Below, one piece after another: positions 21,109 through 33,476 of a stretch of 64,000 bases of DNA; positions within the stretch are counted from its first letter, which is position 1, and the number at the start of each line of letters is the position of its first letter. The position numbers were made by a program, and so were the translations under genes. This stretch comes from Blastocystis sp. Blastoise (Eukaryota > Sar > Bigyra > Opalinata > Blastocystidae), in the NCBI GenBank assembly GCA_039096225.1, contig JBBPEB010000026.1, positions 299,501-363,500 of the forward strand. The letters run 5' to 3'. The notes under the pieces were generated by a model. It saw only the letters and a program-made list of their open reading frames with translations. It made no database searches and was not told the DNA's origin.

Positions 21109-22479
21109 ATGAAGAATTTTTTTGTTCTTGTTATTGTAATTGCTTTATGTGTAGCTGCCCATCCTCATGGATTGAAAGAACCTCGTAAGGATTTCTCTTA
21201 TGAAAAACAATATCAACGTTTTACAACTCCTTACTCTTCTGAGCGTAGATCAAATTCTCCTATGATTTATGTTGTTGATTTTGGTGCTGATCCAACTGGT
21301 ATGAAAGACTCATCTGAAGCTTTCCAAGCTGCTATTGATGAAGCTATGAAACGTGGTTATGGTACTATGGCTGATGGTATTCATGATTGTGGTGGTGTCT
21401 CTATTGACTTAGAAGGAGGTCTTTATCTTTTTGATAAACCTGTTTATTTCCCTCAATTCCATGGTAACTGGAAAATGACTCGTGGTACTGTTCGTGCTTC
21501 TGATAATTTCCCTTTAGATAAACATATCATTATTGTTGGTGAGAATGAATGTGGAAATAAACAAGGTTCTTGTAATCAACATATAGATTTCTCATTTATG
21601 ACTTTTGAATCTAATCATCATTCTGCTGGTGGTCTTCAAATCTTTAGAACTATGGGTGGTAATGTAGGTCCTAATATTATGTTCCATGGATATCTTACTT
21701 CTGGTTTAGATCTTGAAGGTGGTCATGAAGTTATGGTACATCAAGGATGGTTTGGTGAAAATTGGTATGAAGGTGGTAGTCACAATATTACGGATCCTCT
21801 TGGTGTTGGTGTATTAGTTAATGGTAATGATCACTTTTTAAATGATGTTATTTTCTTCTGGTCTGGAACTGCTGTTGTTATTAATGGTGGTGCTACTATG
21901 ATGAGAGGTGTACATTCTTGGAGTGAAAATATTGCTTTTATTATTAATGCTGAAGCTACTCGTCTTGAGAATTGTTATATAGATTTTAATACTATGATTA
22001 TTAATAGTTTTGCTCATAATCTTATTACTGATATGTTTTTCTATCATGGTAAAATTATTTTACAACCTATTGGTACTCAAAATATTAATGGCTTAGTGAT
22101 ATCAAGATCTATATTTGATGGTCCAGGTATAGATACTATTAATTTAGATCTTTCTAAAGGTTCTTTTGGTACTATAAGAGATTGTTATATTACAGATACT
22201 CTTGCTTCTCATACTGGTTATAATGTTCGTCAAACTCAATTAAAGAAATCAATTCATTTTGAAAATACAAAACATGTTGAATATGATTTTAGTAAACACC
22301 TTGTGTTTGGTCAAATTCGTGATGCTAGTTATTCTGTTATACTTGAAAATAATGTATTTACTAGATATACTATGAGACCTATTGAAAATGGTAGTAAAGT
22401 TATAGTTGAATTTGAAGATGCTGTTTCTGGTACTGTAAACTTTGTTGTTGATGAAAGTGAATATACACATCAATATTAA
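21109..22479 (+). CDS. Secreted QUARTET3-like pectin-lyase-fold protein
   Basis: A 456-residue protein in one exon. The N-terminus MKNFFVLVIVIALCVAAHP is a clear signal peptide. The Pectate_lyase_3-type start of the right-handed beta-helix follows: VVDFGADPTGMKDSSEAFQ, then GGVSIDLEGGLYLFDKPVYF and GTVRASDNFPLDKHIIIV. These blocks resemble plant QRT3 polygalacturonase-like proteins and related GH28/GH55-type families. The remainder is rich in short repeated beta-turn segments (for example SWSENIAFIINAEATRLEN). The likely role is action on, or binding of, an extracellular or wall polysaccharide; the substrate is unknown and I cannot confirm catalytic acids. It is intronless with uniform GGT/GCT/CGT/CAA codon choice, unlike its intron-rich neighbours, which suggests strong expression or horizontal acquisition. 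Confidence 0.8.
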   Translation: MKNFFVLVIVIALCVAAHPHGLKEPRKDFSYEKQYQRFTTPYSSERRSNSPMIYVVDFGADPTGMKDSSEAFQAAIDEAMKRGYGTMADGIHDCGGVSIDLEGGLYLFDKPVYFPQFHGNWKMTRGTVRASDNFPLDKHIIIVGENECGNKQGSCNQHIDFSFMTFESNHHSAGGLQIFRTMGGNVGPNIMFHGYLTSGLDLEGGHEVMVHQGWFGENWYEGGSHNITDPLGVGVLVNGNDHFLNDVIFFWSGTAVVINGGATMMRGVHSWSENIAFIINAEATRLENCYIDFNTMIINSFAHNLITDMFFYHGKIILQPIGTQNINGLVISRSIFDGPGIDTINLDLSKGSFGTIRDCYITDTLASHTGYNVRQTQLKKSIHFENTKHVEYDFSKHLVFGQIRDASYSVILENNVFTRYTMRPIENGSKVIVEFEDAVSGTVNFVVDESEYTHQY

Positions 22480-22654
22480 TATTATTTTAAATAGTTGATT
22501 ATTTTTTTGTTTTGTTTTTTATTATTCACTATTGTTAGAATATATTTTAAAATTAAAATACTTTTTATAAAAAATAGTTTTATTTAAATAACAAAATAAA
22601 ATATGATTGGGGTTTAAAAGAATTGTGTTTAGGAGATATATATAAATAACATAT

Positions 22655-23981
22655 TTAATGAAGTGGAGGAATACCTATATATTTATTTATATATTTATTT
22701 ATATATTTATATATATTTATATATATATTTATTTATATATTTATTTATATATTTATTTATATATTTATTTATATATTTATTTATATTTTTATATATATAT
22801 TTATATATATACCTTTAGCAGCAAGAACACGATAACGATCTTTTAATTGGATATTTGTACGGTTAATGAGGATTCTTCCGTACTGAGGATCTTGTTTAAT
22901 ATCAATCCATTTCGATGGATTCCCGCGGTAATGAAGTTCTCCCGCTAATAAGGCTTGGTCTTCTATATATATATATATATATATATATATGGTTAAATAT
23001 ATGATTCTATATATACCTTGAATTGTCCATGGATTTCTTGTTTGAGAATTAGCCGGTTGAATAAATCCTGGCTCTATATACATAGTTATATATAGTTATA
23101 TATATAGTTATATATAATTATATATATACGTATAATATCAACAGGACGGGGAAGAGAATTAGGAACAGTAGTAGGAAGAGACTCTATATATATATTAATA
23201 GTATTATTACAAAAATAAATATATATAAATAATAATAAAAATAGCAATAATTATAATAATATATATAATAATATATATACGTCTAAATAATATTTCTTCC
23301 ATAAGTTTCATCATATAATAATCACCAGAAAGAGGAATAGAAGAAGAAGAAGAAGACATCTATATATATATAATAGTAATAATATATATTAAAGAAGAAA
23401 ATATTTAAATAGAATACAAATATACATCTTTCTTCAAATTATTTAGTGCTATTTGAATATTATTATTCGTTTGGCGGCAAATAAATGTGATTTGATCCCT
23501 CCAATTGGCGCCATAACTAGCTTCCATTACACTATTTGGACACTATATATATATAATACATATAATATATATATATAATATTAATATAAAATATATATAA
23601 TATATATAATATTAATATAAAATATATAAAATATTATATAAATATATAAAATATTTAACATATTTAACATAAAATATATTATATATATAACATATAATAT
23701 AGTATATAATAATATTTACTTCTTTAAGGTATTTTTCACGAATATCTTTTCGATCAATAGAAACACCATCTAATAATAATCCTTCGTCATTCCCGCGGTT
23801 ATTCGAAGATATTTGAGGGAGGGAAAATAATTTTTGATTTGAAGAAAGTGGAGAATTGCTATATATATATATTATTATATATTATTATATATTATTATAT
23901 ATTATTATTATTATTATTATTATTAATAATATATATATATATACGAATGGATTACATTTGATGATACTGGATTTAAATCTA

Positions 23982-24015
<34 letters not shown>

Positions 24016-24659
24016 GTTATTTATATACCCTTTTCTTCATCATTATTTATGTCAGATAATCGCGGTTTTTTGTTATCTAATGTTTCTTCTTCTGAATATT
24101 TTCGTTTTGTAGAAGTAGTTTCTATATATATATTATTATTTCTATTATATAAATACTATGTATATATTGATTATATATATATTATTATATATATATATAT
24201 ATATATACCATGTTTAGAGTGTCCACCACTGATAAACTGTTTAAATCGATTTAATAATGACGGTCTCCCCGTGGGAATTACTTCTTTTGGTTTTGAATTA
24301 TTACCATCAGGTAGAGAATCATTAAACATTTCGTTTAAAATTTGTTCTTTTTTCATGGGAGAAGGTGCATTTTGACTGGGTTGAATAGTATTTCCCACGG
24401 GAGATGGTTTAAGAAGAGAACTATATAATTGAACTTGTTTTTCACCACAAACTAATTGACATCTCTCTCTATATTTCTATATATATAATTATATATATAA
24501 TTATATATATTTCTATATATTATATTATATATATTTCTATATATTATATTATATTATATATATATATATATAATTATATATATAATTATATACTTCTATT
24601 TTAACAATAGTAGCTCCAAGTTTATTTATATATCGTTTAATCTCCTCAACAGACATAGA

Positions 24660-24736
<77 letters not shown>

Positions 24737-24858
24737 TGTATTTTTTCTTCATCTAAAGATACAGATATAGTTTCACATTCTATATATATATATATAGTTA
24801 TATATATATATAATTATATATATACTTGTAGTTGATTCTTTTTTTGTATCCTATATAT

Positions 24859-24897
<39 letters not shown>

Positions 24898-27040
24898 ATT
24901 ATCAATTTGTGATTTCCCGCGGAAAGTTTTCAATTTATAAAAACTATCCGGATTCTTCCCTTGAGAAATATCAATACAACGGTTCACGTGATGCTCACGT
25001 GTCATAACAGAAAAAGAACTTAAGTCTTTTGAGCATATAGGACAAATTGATGTAGTATTATTGCTATTATTAGTATTACTATTATTCCCGTGGTTATCTT
25101 GTGAATCAATACATTGGTTAACATGAATTAATTTTTCTTGTTGTGACATTCCTTCCAAATTCTTTGAGCAGATACAACATACTTCTATAAATATATATAT
25201 ATATAAAGTATATAATAATATCTATATTATTTATATATTGATATATATACCATTGTCTTCAGAAAGAATACTGAGATTAATCGCGGGAATTTGTGTATCT
25301 GGAGTCTGATGAGGAGATAACGTAGATAATGATAATAATCCTGAATTGGCAGCTCTGGGTATGTTATTTGAGGGAGTATTTGAAGGAATATTCGCGGGAA
25401 TACTTGAAGGAATACTTGAAGAAATATTTGAAGGAATATTTGAAGAAATATTTGAAGGAATATTCGCGGGAATACTTGAAGGAATACTTGAAGGAATATT
25501 TGAAGGAATATTTGAAGGAATACTTGAAGGAATAGAAGTGTTTGGAAGAGTAGAAGAAGAAGAAGGAATAAAAGGAATTGGAGAGTTTTTCGTCAAATAA
25601 TTTCCTTGTGAATAATCAGTTGTGCTTGATACATTTTGTTTATTGACTATACCTCCAAAAGGAGTTTTATTATTTTTATTATTATTATTATTATTATTAT
25701 TTGGATAATAATAATTACTATTATTTATGTTATTATTATAATTATTCATATTATTATTATTATTATTGTTATTATTTTGATAATTATTCATATTATTATA
25801 AATATTAATACCGTTTGTATTATTATTATTTGTGTTATTCTTATTTGCCGTAGTGATATTACTATGAATATTCTTATAATTATTACTATTATTCTTATTA
25901 TTATTACTAACATTATCATCATTTTTAAATAAATTATTAAGTCGCTCCTGTAATTGTTGTGCAGCAATAACTGGATCTTCATACAATTCGGGGGATTTCC
26001 CGTGGGAATCAGGCTGTTTAGAAGAGGATTTAGGAAGAGAAGAAGAAGCTAACGATGAAGTAGTAGTAGAATAATTGTTATTACTTATATTATTATTACT
26101 TATATTATTATTACTTATATTATTATTATTACTAATATTATTATTACTAATATTATTATTATTACCAATATTATTATTACTTATATTATTATTATTCATA
26201 TTATTATTACCTATATTATTATTATGATTATTATTATTACCTATATTATTATTCATATTATTATTATTCATGACCTTATTATTATTAGTTAGAGCTGTGT
26301 TTATAGATAGGGAAGATATTCCGCGTGTGGATGGAGTTATTCCTTGTCGAGGAGGTGATTGTAAAGTAGATGGATTTGTAGGTTGTGTATATAAAGACAC
26401 TCGTTTTGATTTATTCACTAAGGGAGTACCAGATAAACTACATCGAACTTTTGAAGGACTAACTATAAGAATATAATAATAAATAATAGTTTTATATTAT
26501 ATATTAAAATTGTTAAAGATATTTAAAAGTTAAAATAACTTACATAATGAGTTTTCTTGAACAAATGTACTTGGATTATTATTTTTTACATTATTTTCAA
26601 AAGATGAAAACAGCATCACTGTAGATCCAACAGTTATCATATCATGAATAGAAATAGGATTTGGTTTTAACTTAGCTAAACGAACACCATTGACTAATGT
26701 TCCATTTGTACTACCAATATCACTCAATAAAACTATTGGAGGATTCTTTGAATCATCGATAGTTATTCTAGCATGTTCAGAACTTGCTTCTTTATCTTTA
26801 TGTAAACCAATATCATCTACAATTGATTGAATCAACATAAATATATATTTTATATATACCTGTTGACTTGAATCTTCCGATATTACAATATAATTTTGGT
26901 TTTGAAAGTCTTACTGTTTTCTTCTTTCCTTTATAAGGTCCTTCAAGAAAAACAAAGACGAGTACATAGTCGCTTCTATAATATATTGATAAATAAATAA
27001 TAAAGAGTTCATAAAGAGCTTACTTTACTTCTGTTGACAT
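22655..27040 (-). CDS. FHA, double UBZ4-like zinc finger and telobox-Myb protein
   Basis: About 17 exons, roughly 1,000 residues. The start [19 protein letters not shown] leads into an FHA domain with all key blocks ([32 protein letters not shown]). A long Asn-rich and IPSN/IPSS-repeat region follows (25255-26435). Then come two C2HC fingers of UBZ4/Rad18 type (CCICSKNL ... HVNQC and CPICSKDL ... HVNRC), a segment [20 protein letters not shown], and a C-terminal Myb/SANT domain. That domain ([19 protein letters not shown] ... [11 protein letters not shown]) matches the telobox LKDKWRN signature of telomere-repeat binding proteins. The protein ends GIPPLH. FHA binds phosphothreonine, UBZ4 binds ubiquitin and telobox binds TTAGGG-type DNA. 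I infer a chromatin or telomere DNA-damage adaptor. The exons hold about a dozen copies of a GC-rich near-palindrome. Domains are confident; the combination is unfamiliar to me. Confidence 0.8.
24660..24734. repeat. (TA)n microsatellite intron in the FHA-telobox gene
   Basis: About 37 TA units between two short exons on the minus strand. Confidence 0.95.
25366..25540 (-). repeat. Coding 12-nt tandem repeat (IPSN/IPSS units)
   Basis: About 14 tandem 12-nt units coding (S/N)IPS-type tetrapeptides in the FHA-telobox protein. Several units contain the GC-rich variant TTCGCGGGAAT (Ala-Asn). Confidence 0.9.
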
Positions 27041-27122
27041 TTTAAAACAATTTACAAAAAATAACTAGAAAGAATAATAAAAAATATTTGAAAATATATA
27101 TTTTTAAAATTTTGTCTTTTAT
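27041..27122. promoter_or_regulatory. Compact bidirectional promoter
   Basis: Only 82 bp separate the divergent start codons of the FHA-telobox gene and the CDC26-like gene. Any promoter here must be shared or lie inside one of the genes. The sequence is A-rich with no motif I recognise. Confidence 0.55.
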
Positions 27123-27344
27123 ATGATACGGAATAATCCTACAAAAATAGATTTAACTGATGAGGACATAGATGTATATTTATGGTTGTCTTAATTTTGT
27201 TTTATATATGCTTGATAGAGATTAGATTCCATTTTACCTCCTTTAGAATCAACAGTAGATGACGTCAAACGGACACCAGAAGAGGAGAAAAAGCGTAGAG
27301 AGGATATTATTGGTTTAACAAAACAGCGAATGAATAATAAATGA
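27123..27344 (+). CDS. CDC26: CDC26/HCN1-like anaphase-promoting complex subunit
   Basis: Two short exons joined over a 45-nt intron (GTATAT ... GATAG) code about 58 residues. The N-terminus MIRNNPTKIDLTDEDID matches the CDC26 signature MLRRxPTxIxLxxxDI. That peptide lies inside the TPR superhelix of APC6/Cdc16 and stabilises it. The rest is charged and helical (TPEEEKKRREDIIGLTKQR), as in CDC26 proteins, which are always small. In the APC/C ubiquitin ligase the subunit is structural and is needed for cell-cycle progression. The gene is too short for most gene finders. It is transcribed divergently from the FHA-telobox gene. The match rests on the N-terminal motif and size, so I hold it as probable. 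Confidence 0.7.
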
Positions 27345-27687
27345 AGAATTATATTTTTAAGTGTATAAATTTGTTTAGTTTATCCTTTTATTGTAAATAT
27401 CTGATTTATTTGTCTATATTCTGATTATTTATTAAAAAATAAAAGAATAAAGGCCTTGTTGAATTATGAATTGGTTAAGAACAATGGCTTGTAACTATTT
27501 TGTGTGTGTGAAAAAATAAAAAATATTGTGATTGTTAAATAACAAACGAAATAAATATAATTAAAAAGCCCACGAAAATTAATCAATACACAAAAAATTA
27601 AAAAAATAAAATAGGTAGAAATAGGTTATAAATAGTTGAAAATATTGATTTATAAAAATATATAGAATAAAAATATTTAAAAAGAAA
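27345..27687. other. Convergent 3' intergenic region
   Basis: Spacer of about 340 bp between the ends of the CDC26-like and uL13 genes. It is AT-rich with a short GTGTGTGTG run near 27503 and holds nothing else I can see. Confidence 0.6.
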
Positions 27688-28948
<1,261 letters not shown>

Positions 28949-29805
28949 ATTATGAAATTAAGTGAACAAATCTATATATTTCATTAGTTTATTGACAAAT
29001 ACAAATAATTTAATACAGAATGTATTTGAAATACTAAATACTATAAATAAAGTGAACAAAGATGTCTAGTTCTCAACTCGTTCACCTACTTTATATTTTA
29101 TAAGAGAATTCAAGAGTTCTGCTCTATGTCGTCTTTTGCCTACTCTTTTGATTTCTCTATAATTCTTAAAATATTCATGATTATTACATTTTTTTAAAAC
29201 AAAAAAATTTTGCTGTTTCTTTGCTGAAAACAAAGAAAAGTCAAAGAAATACACCCATTTTCTTTTCAGAAAACAAGAAATTTCTGGAAATAATAATCAT
29301 GAAAATAATTGTATTTTAGTACATTGTTTTCATTATTTTCATGAATTGTCAATTCCTCGATACACTAGAGATCCTTCTGTTTGGTTTTCATTTGATATAT
29401 AGAAAGCCAAAGAGATTCTTTTATCATTCACGGGGAATTCTTGTTTATGCGCTTTATTTATTTTTTTTCTCATGGAACTCAAGAATAACATCGAAGAAAT
29501 TCTCTTCTTCTTGTTGGATATAGATGTAGAATTCGATGAGTTTTAAGGGAAATGACGAGAAACCAAGGGAAATTTAATACTCTTGCCCAAAATGATGGGT
29601 ATATTCACGATTATAATTATAAAAAAAAATATTTTCAGAACTATTCAGAGGGTCTGAACCATTAACAAAGTTCCAAAAGAAAAAGAAACTACATTATTTT
29701 CATTTTTTTTACGTGTGTTATACCATCCCTCATTGAATAATATATTAGAACGTATGTTATTCTTGTACTTCATACTCTAATTTATAGAAATATAAGTTTA
29801 GAAAT
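28949..29805. other. Divergent intergenic region with possible gene relics
   Basis: Two stretches look faintly protein-like. One is on the minus strand at about 29066-29254, ending LIKYKVGERVEN. The other is on the plus strand at about 29340-29400, reading FHELSIPRYTRDPSVWFSF before a stop. Neither has a recognisable family or intact gene structure. A copy of the GC-rich motif (ATTCACGGGGAATT) lies at 29426-29439. Confidence 0.35.
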
Positions 29806-30773
29806 ATGTATAAGTTTATAAGAAAATGCAAACCATTGTTTACTTCGTAAATTATTTTAATCAGTTTATTACATAATGTGTTTTCATTAGAATTGATCGG
29901 CTTACAAATAATAAGAATCATTTCTTATTAGATAAAGTCATCTGTAAAGTTCGTAGTCCATTCTTTTCATTCTTCCCTCAAGGCTGGTATTTCTTTATTT
30001 TAATTTATCCTTATTCTACGAGCACACTTTTCTAATACTTTTTAGGGGAGATCTAGATCTTGTTTACTCATTGAAGAAACAATTAATTGCTCTAGGTCAA
30101 GAAACAGAAAAGGGAATATTACCTCCTCAAATTAAAGTAAGTAAAAAATATGAATTAGAATGCTATAGTATCAATATATTCTATTATCAATATTTATATA
30201 TATTTAATATATATATTTTATAGATGCATCTTAGTACCCCAGAAATACTTGTATCAAAAGAATGCGTTATACAAGATGGTAGTTTTGATACTCCATGTCG
30301 TTATGCAGACCATCTTCCAAGAGAATCTTTAACTGCTTATATTCGAATAGTTACACCTATAGAATGGGGAAAACGTAAACCTGAGTCTATTCCTACTATT
30401 CTATTATTACCAGGTATATAGGATATTTACTATTATTATTATGTTAATATTTATTATTATGTTTATATGTTTATATTTATATTATTTATGTGTTTATATG
30501 TTTATATTTATATTATTGGTGTTATTATTAGGTTTATGTTGTTGATTATATTCTTAAATCTATTATAATAATAATAATTATTATTATATTTTTTATTATG
30601 AAATTATTATAATAATCGTTAACATACTTCTTGCCATTGTAATCATTGCTTATATTAATGTATATATATATATAGGAACAGGAGAAGTCGGCTTTAAGCG
30701 TCGAATGAGTGTAGTTGCTCAGCCTATGGCCAGATTAGGGTATCGTACTATTGTATATATATATATATATATA

Positions 30774-30816
<43 letters not shown>

Positions 30817-31928
30817 GTATTGAAGAAATATTCTTATTCACATTAATTTTAATTTTATTTTTTATTTCTTTTCCATTCTTATATTATTATAAAAATATTT
30901 TTATCATGTTTACTAATAATATTATTATAAAATTATTTATCATGTTTACTAATAATATCATTAATAAATTATTTTCTATAGATGTTAGAAGGTCCTTATT
31001 ACGGTTTACGGCGACCAAAAGATCAGTACGGATGTCATTTACGTCACGTGAGCGATCTTCCTCTTTTAGGATGTGCTACTATTGAAGAAGTATATATATA
31101 TTTATATAGTAAGAATAATAGTATTATTTTAATTATTTAAAATATATTCATTTTTTAATTTAATAATAATAATAATAATATATTATTATTATTATATATA
31201 TATATAGGCTCGTTCTCTTGTTCGTTGGATAAAAGAAACGACAAAAGGACCTGTAGCTGTTGCAGGTATATATATATATATTATACTTATAATTATGATT
31301 ATGATTATGATTATGATTATTTATATAATTATAATTATAATACTTATTATTATTCTCTATTAGGTATGTCGATGGGTGGTTTACATTCATCGATGACGGC
31401 ATCTACGTCACCCTATCCCCTCGGTGTCATCTCTTTATTAGGACCCCCGTCAGCTGTACCTGTATTCACAACTGTATATATATATATATAATCACATTCT
31501 ATATTCTTACTTTAAAATATGAAGATTTCGTGATTTTTATATTTATTTATCTATTTATATTTACTCTATTCATATAGGGTGTTATGTCATCATTAATCCC
31601 GTGGGAAAAACTTCAAATTGATGCCAAATATATAGATATCGAAAATCGAATAAAAGAATCTTCCTATGGTCCAATTGTATATATATATTCTGTTTATTAT
31701 ATTTATTATAGTTATTATAGTTATTATAGTTATTATAGTTATTTATTCTATATATTCTATATATTCTATATATTCTATATAGCCTGATGATATTGATAGT
31801 ACTCAACAATTAATGACAAAGTTCCTTTCTGTTACGGACGTTGAGAATTTCCCTTGTCCCATGTGCCCAGATGGAGTCCTTTTTGTATATATATATATAG
31901 TGATTTTTATTTATATTTGAATTGTTTA

Positions 31929-31965
<37 letters not shown>

Positions 31966-32530
31966 TAATAATATATAATAATATATAATATATATATGTA
32001 GATTGTAGCAAAGAATGATGCCTATATACCTTTTCAATTAATTGAGTCTAGAATGAAATATATATGCGAAAAATGGGAAGGAGCTCATGTATATATATAT
32101 ATATTATTTATAATAAATTTTTTTTTAAATTTTTTTCTATTCTCTTTTTTTTTATATTATAAATTATGTGTATATATCCTTTATTCATATATTTATATTT
32201 TGTAATATTTTGTAATATTCTTTTATATACCTAATATATGTCTTATATATATATATACACCTATAATATACATATAATATACATATAACATACCTATAAT
32301 ATACATATAATATACCTATAATATACATATAACATATATATAATATCCCTATACCATACCTATAACTATACCTATATATCCCTCTATTTATATAGATACG
32401 TTGGGTGAATGGAGGTCATGCGTCTACATATCTATTTCAAATGAATGAATTTACAAATAGTATTCAAGAAATCATGGGAATTATGAAGAAAAAAGAAGAT
32501 GAAGAATCCATTGATAATGCAGAATTCTAA
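29806..32530 (+). CDS. ABHD18-like alpha/beta hydrolase
   Basis: About ten exons. Exon 1 (MYKFIRKCKPLFTS) joins in phase 2 to IDRLTNNKNHFLLDK ... FFSFFPQGW and on to GDLDLVYSLKKQ, following the FFTRGWGRPEDL region of ABHD18 (DUF2048). Further blocks fit the family: ILLLPGTGEVGFKRRM, MLEGPYYGLRRPKDQYG, then the nucleophile elbow AVAGMSMGGLHSS with Ser as the probable catalytic residue. IVAKNDAYIPFQ and RWVNGGHASTYLF carry the expected Asp and His. Animal ABHD18 is mitochondrial and poorly characterised; I infer a lipid or ester hydrolase here. The predicted protein is compact and ends in an acidic tail. Introns carry ATT and ATAC repeats. The start is supported by phase matching rather than by similarity. 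Confidence 0.82.
32238..32392. repeat. ATAATATACAT-type tandem repeat in an intron
   Basis: Imperfect units of about 10-11 nt, of type ATAATATACAT, fill the last intron of the ABHD18-like gene. Confidence 0.8.
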
Positions 32531-33476
32531 TCATTCTTTATATGAAATCTATATAAATTTCTACAGTTATAAAAATATTGTATTTTCTTCTATTTATATG
32601 TCATTTATTATTCATTTATTTTTTTCAAATTTATATATATATAAATATTTTATAATTATTATTGCCGCCATTATATAAATTTATATTTGTCTCCTTTTCT
32701 CTTATTATTAATGAATCTATTTTTCTTTCTACTAAGAATATTATACCAAATAATATATTATTATTATATATATTTCATAATATTCTTATTTAATATCAAA
32801 TATTTTTACTTTTTATTATCAATCTGTTGATTCTATAATTATAAATATGTTTCTGTATTTATGCCTTTTGAATTCTTTTTTCACTTTTTTAATAATTTCT
32901 CTACATAATCTCTAATTGAAAAACCATAATATTCTATTATTATCTGTTTTGTTCACTTGTTTTTAAATATAGAGACTACACATTTGAAAATGTTCATTTT
33001 TATCTTCTATCCACTGAAAAAATCTATCTTATGGTCAGAGACACCACAGAGAATTTATACCCTCAATCTTATATTCTTTTCGTGTATTGCACACTCTGAA
33101 TCTCAATAACATTGCCTCTTACTGACTATATTAACGACTCTTTTAAATCTATATTACATAGAAAACCCTATACATATCACAAAACAAAATAACAACAAAA
33201 TAACAACAATGAAAATCATCTTTAAAAAAGCAATTCTCATTTCCCAAGATTCTTTTTTATTTCCAGTGCAAGAAAGATTCTTTTTCCATATTATTTCATT
33301 TTTCCTTTCTTTTTTTTAACAAACATTTAGATTATTTTTTTTTTCTTCTTCTACTCTTTTATATTCTATATTATAGTCTCATAAACTGTTTACGTGTATG
33401 TATCTCTCTGTTTTTATATATAAATACGTTTTTTATTCTCATTTTTATTTTTTTTCTAGTTCGTGTTTCTGAGAAA
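32531..33476. other. Intergenic region, nothing recognised
   Basis: AT-rich spacer of about 950 bp with T-runs. The last 100 bp are strongly pyrimidine-rich before the next start codon, which may be a promoter trait of this genome. No gene is seen. Confidence 0.6.
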
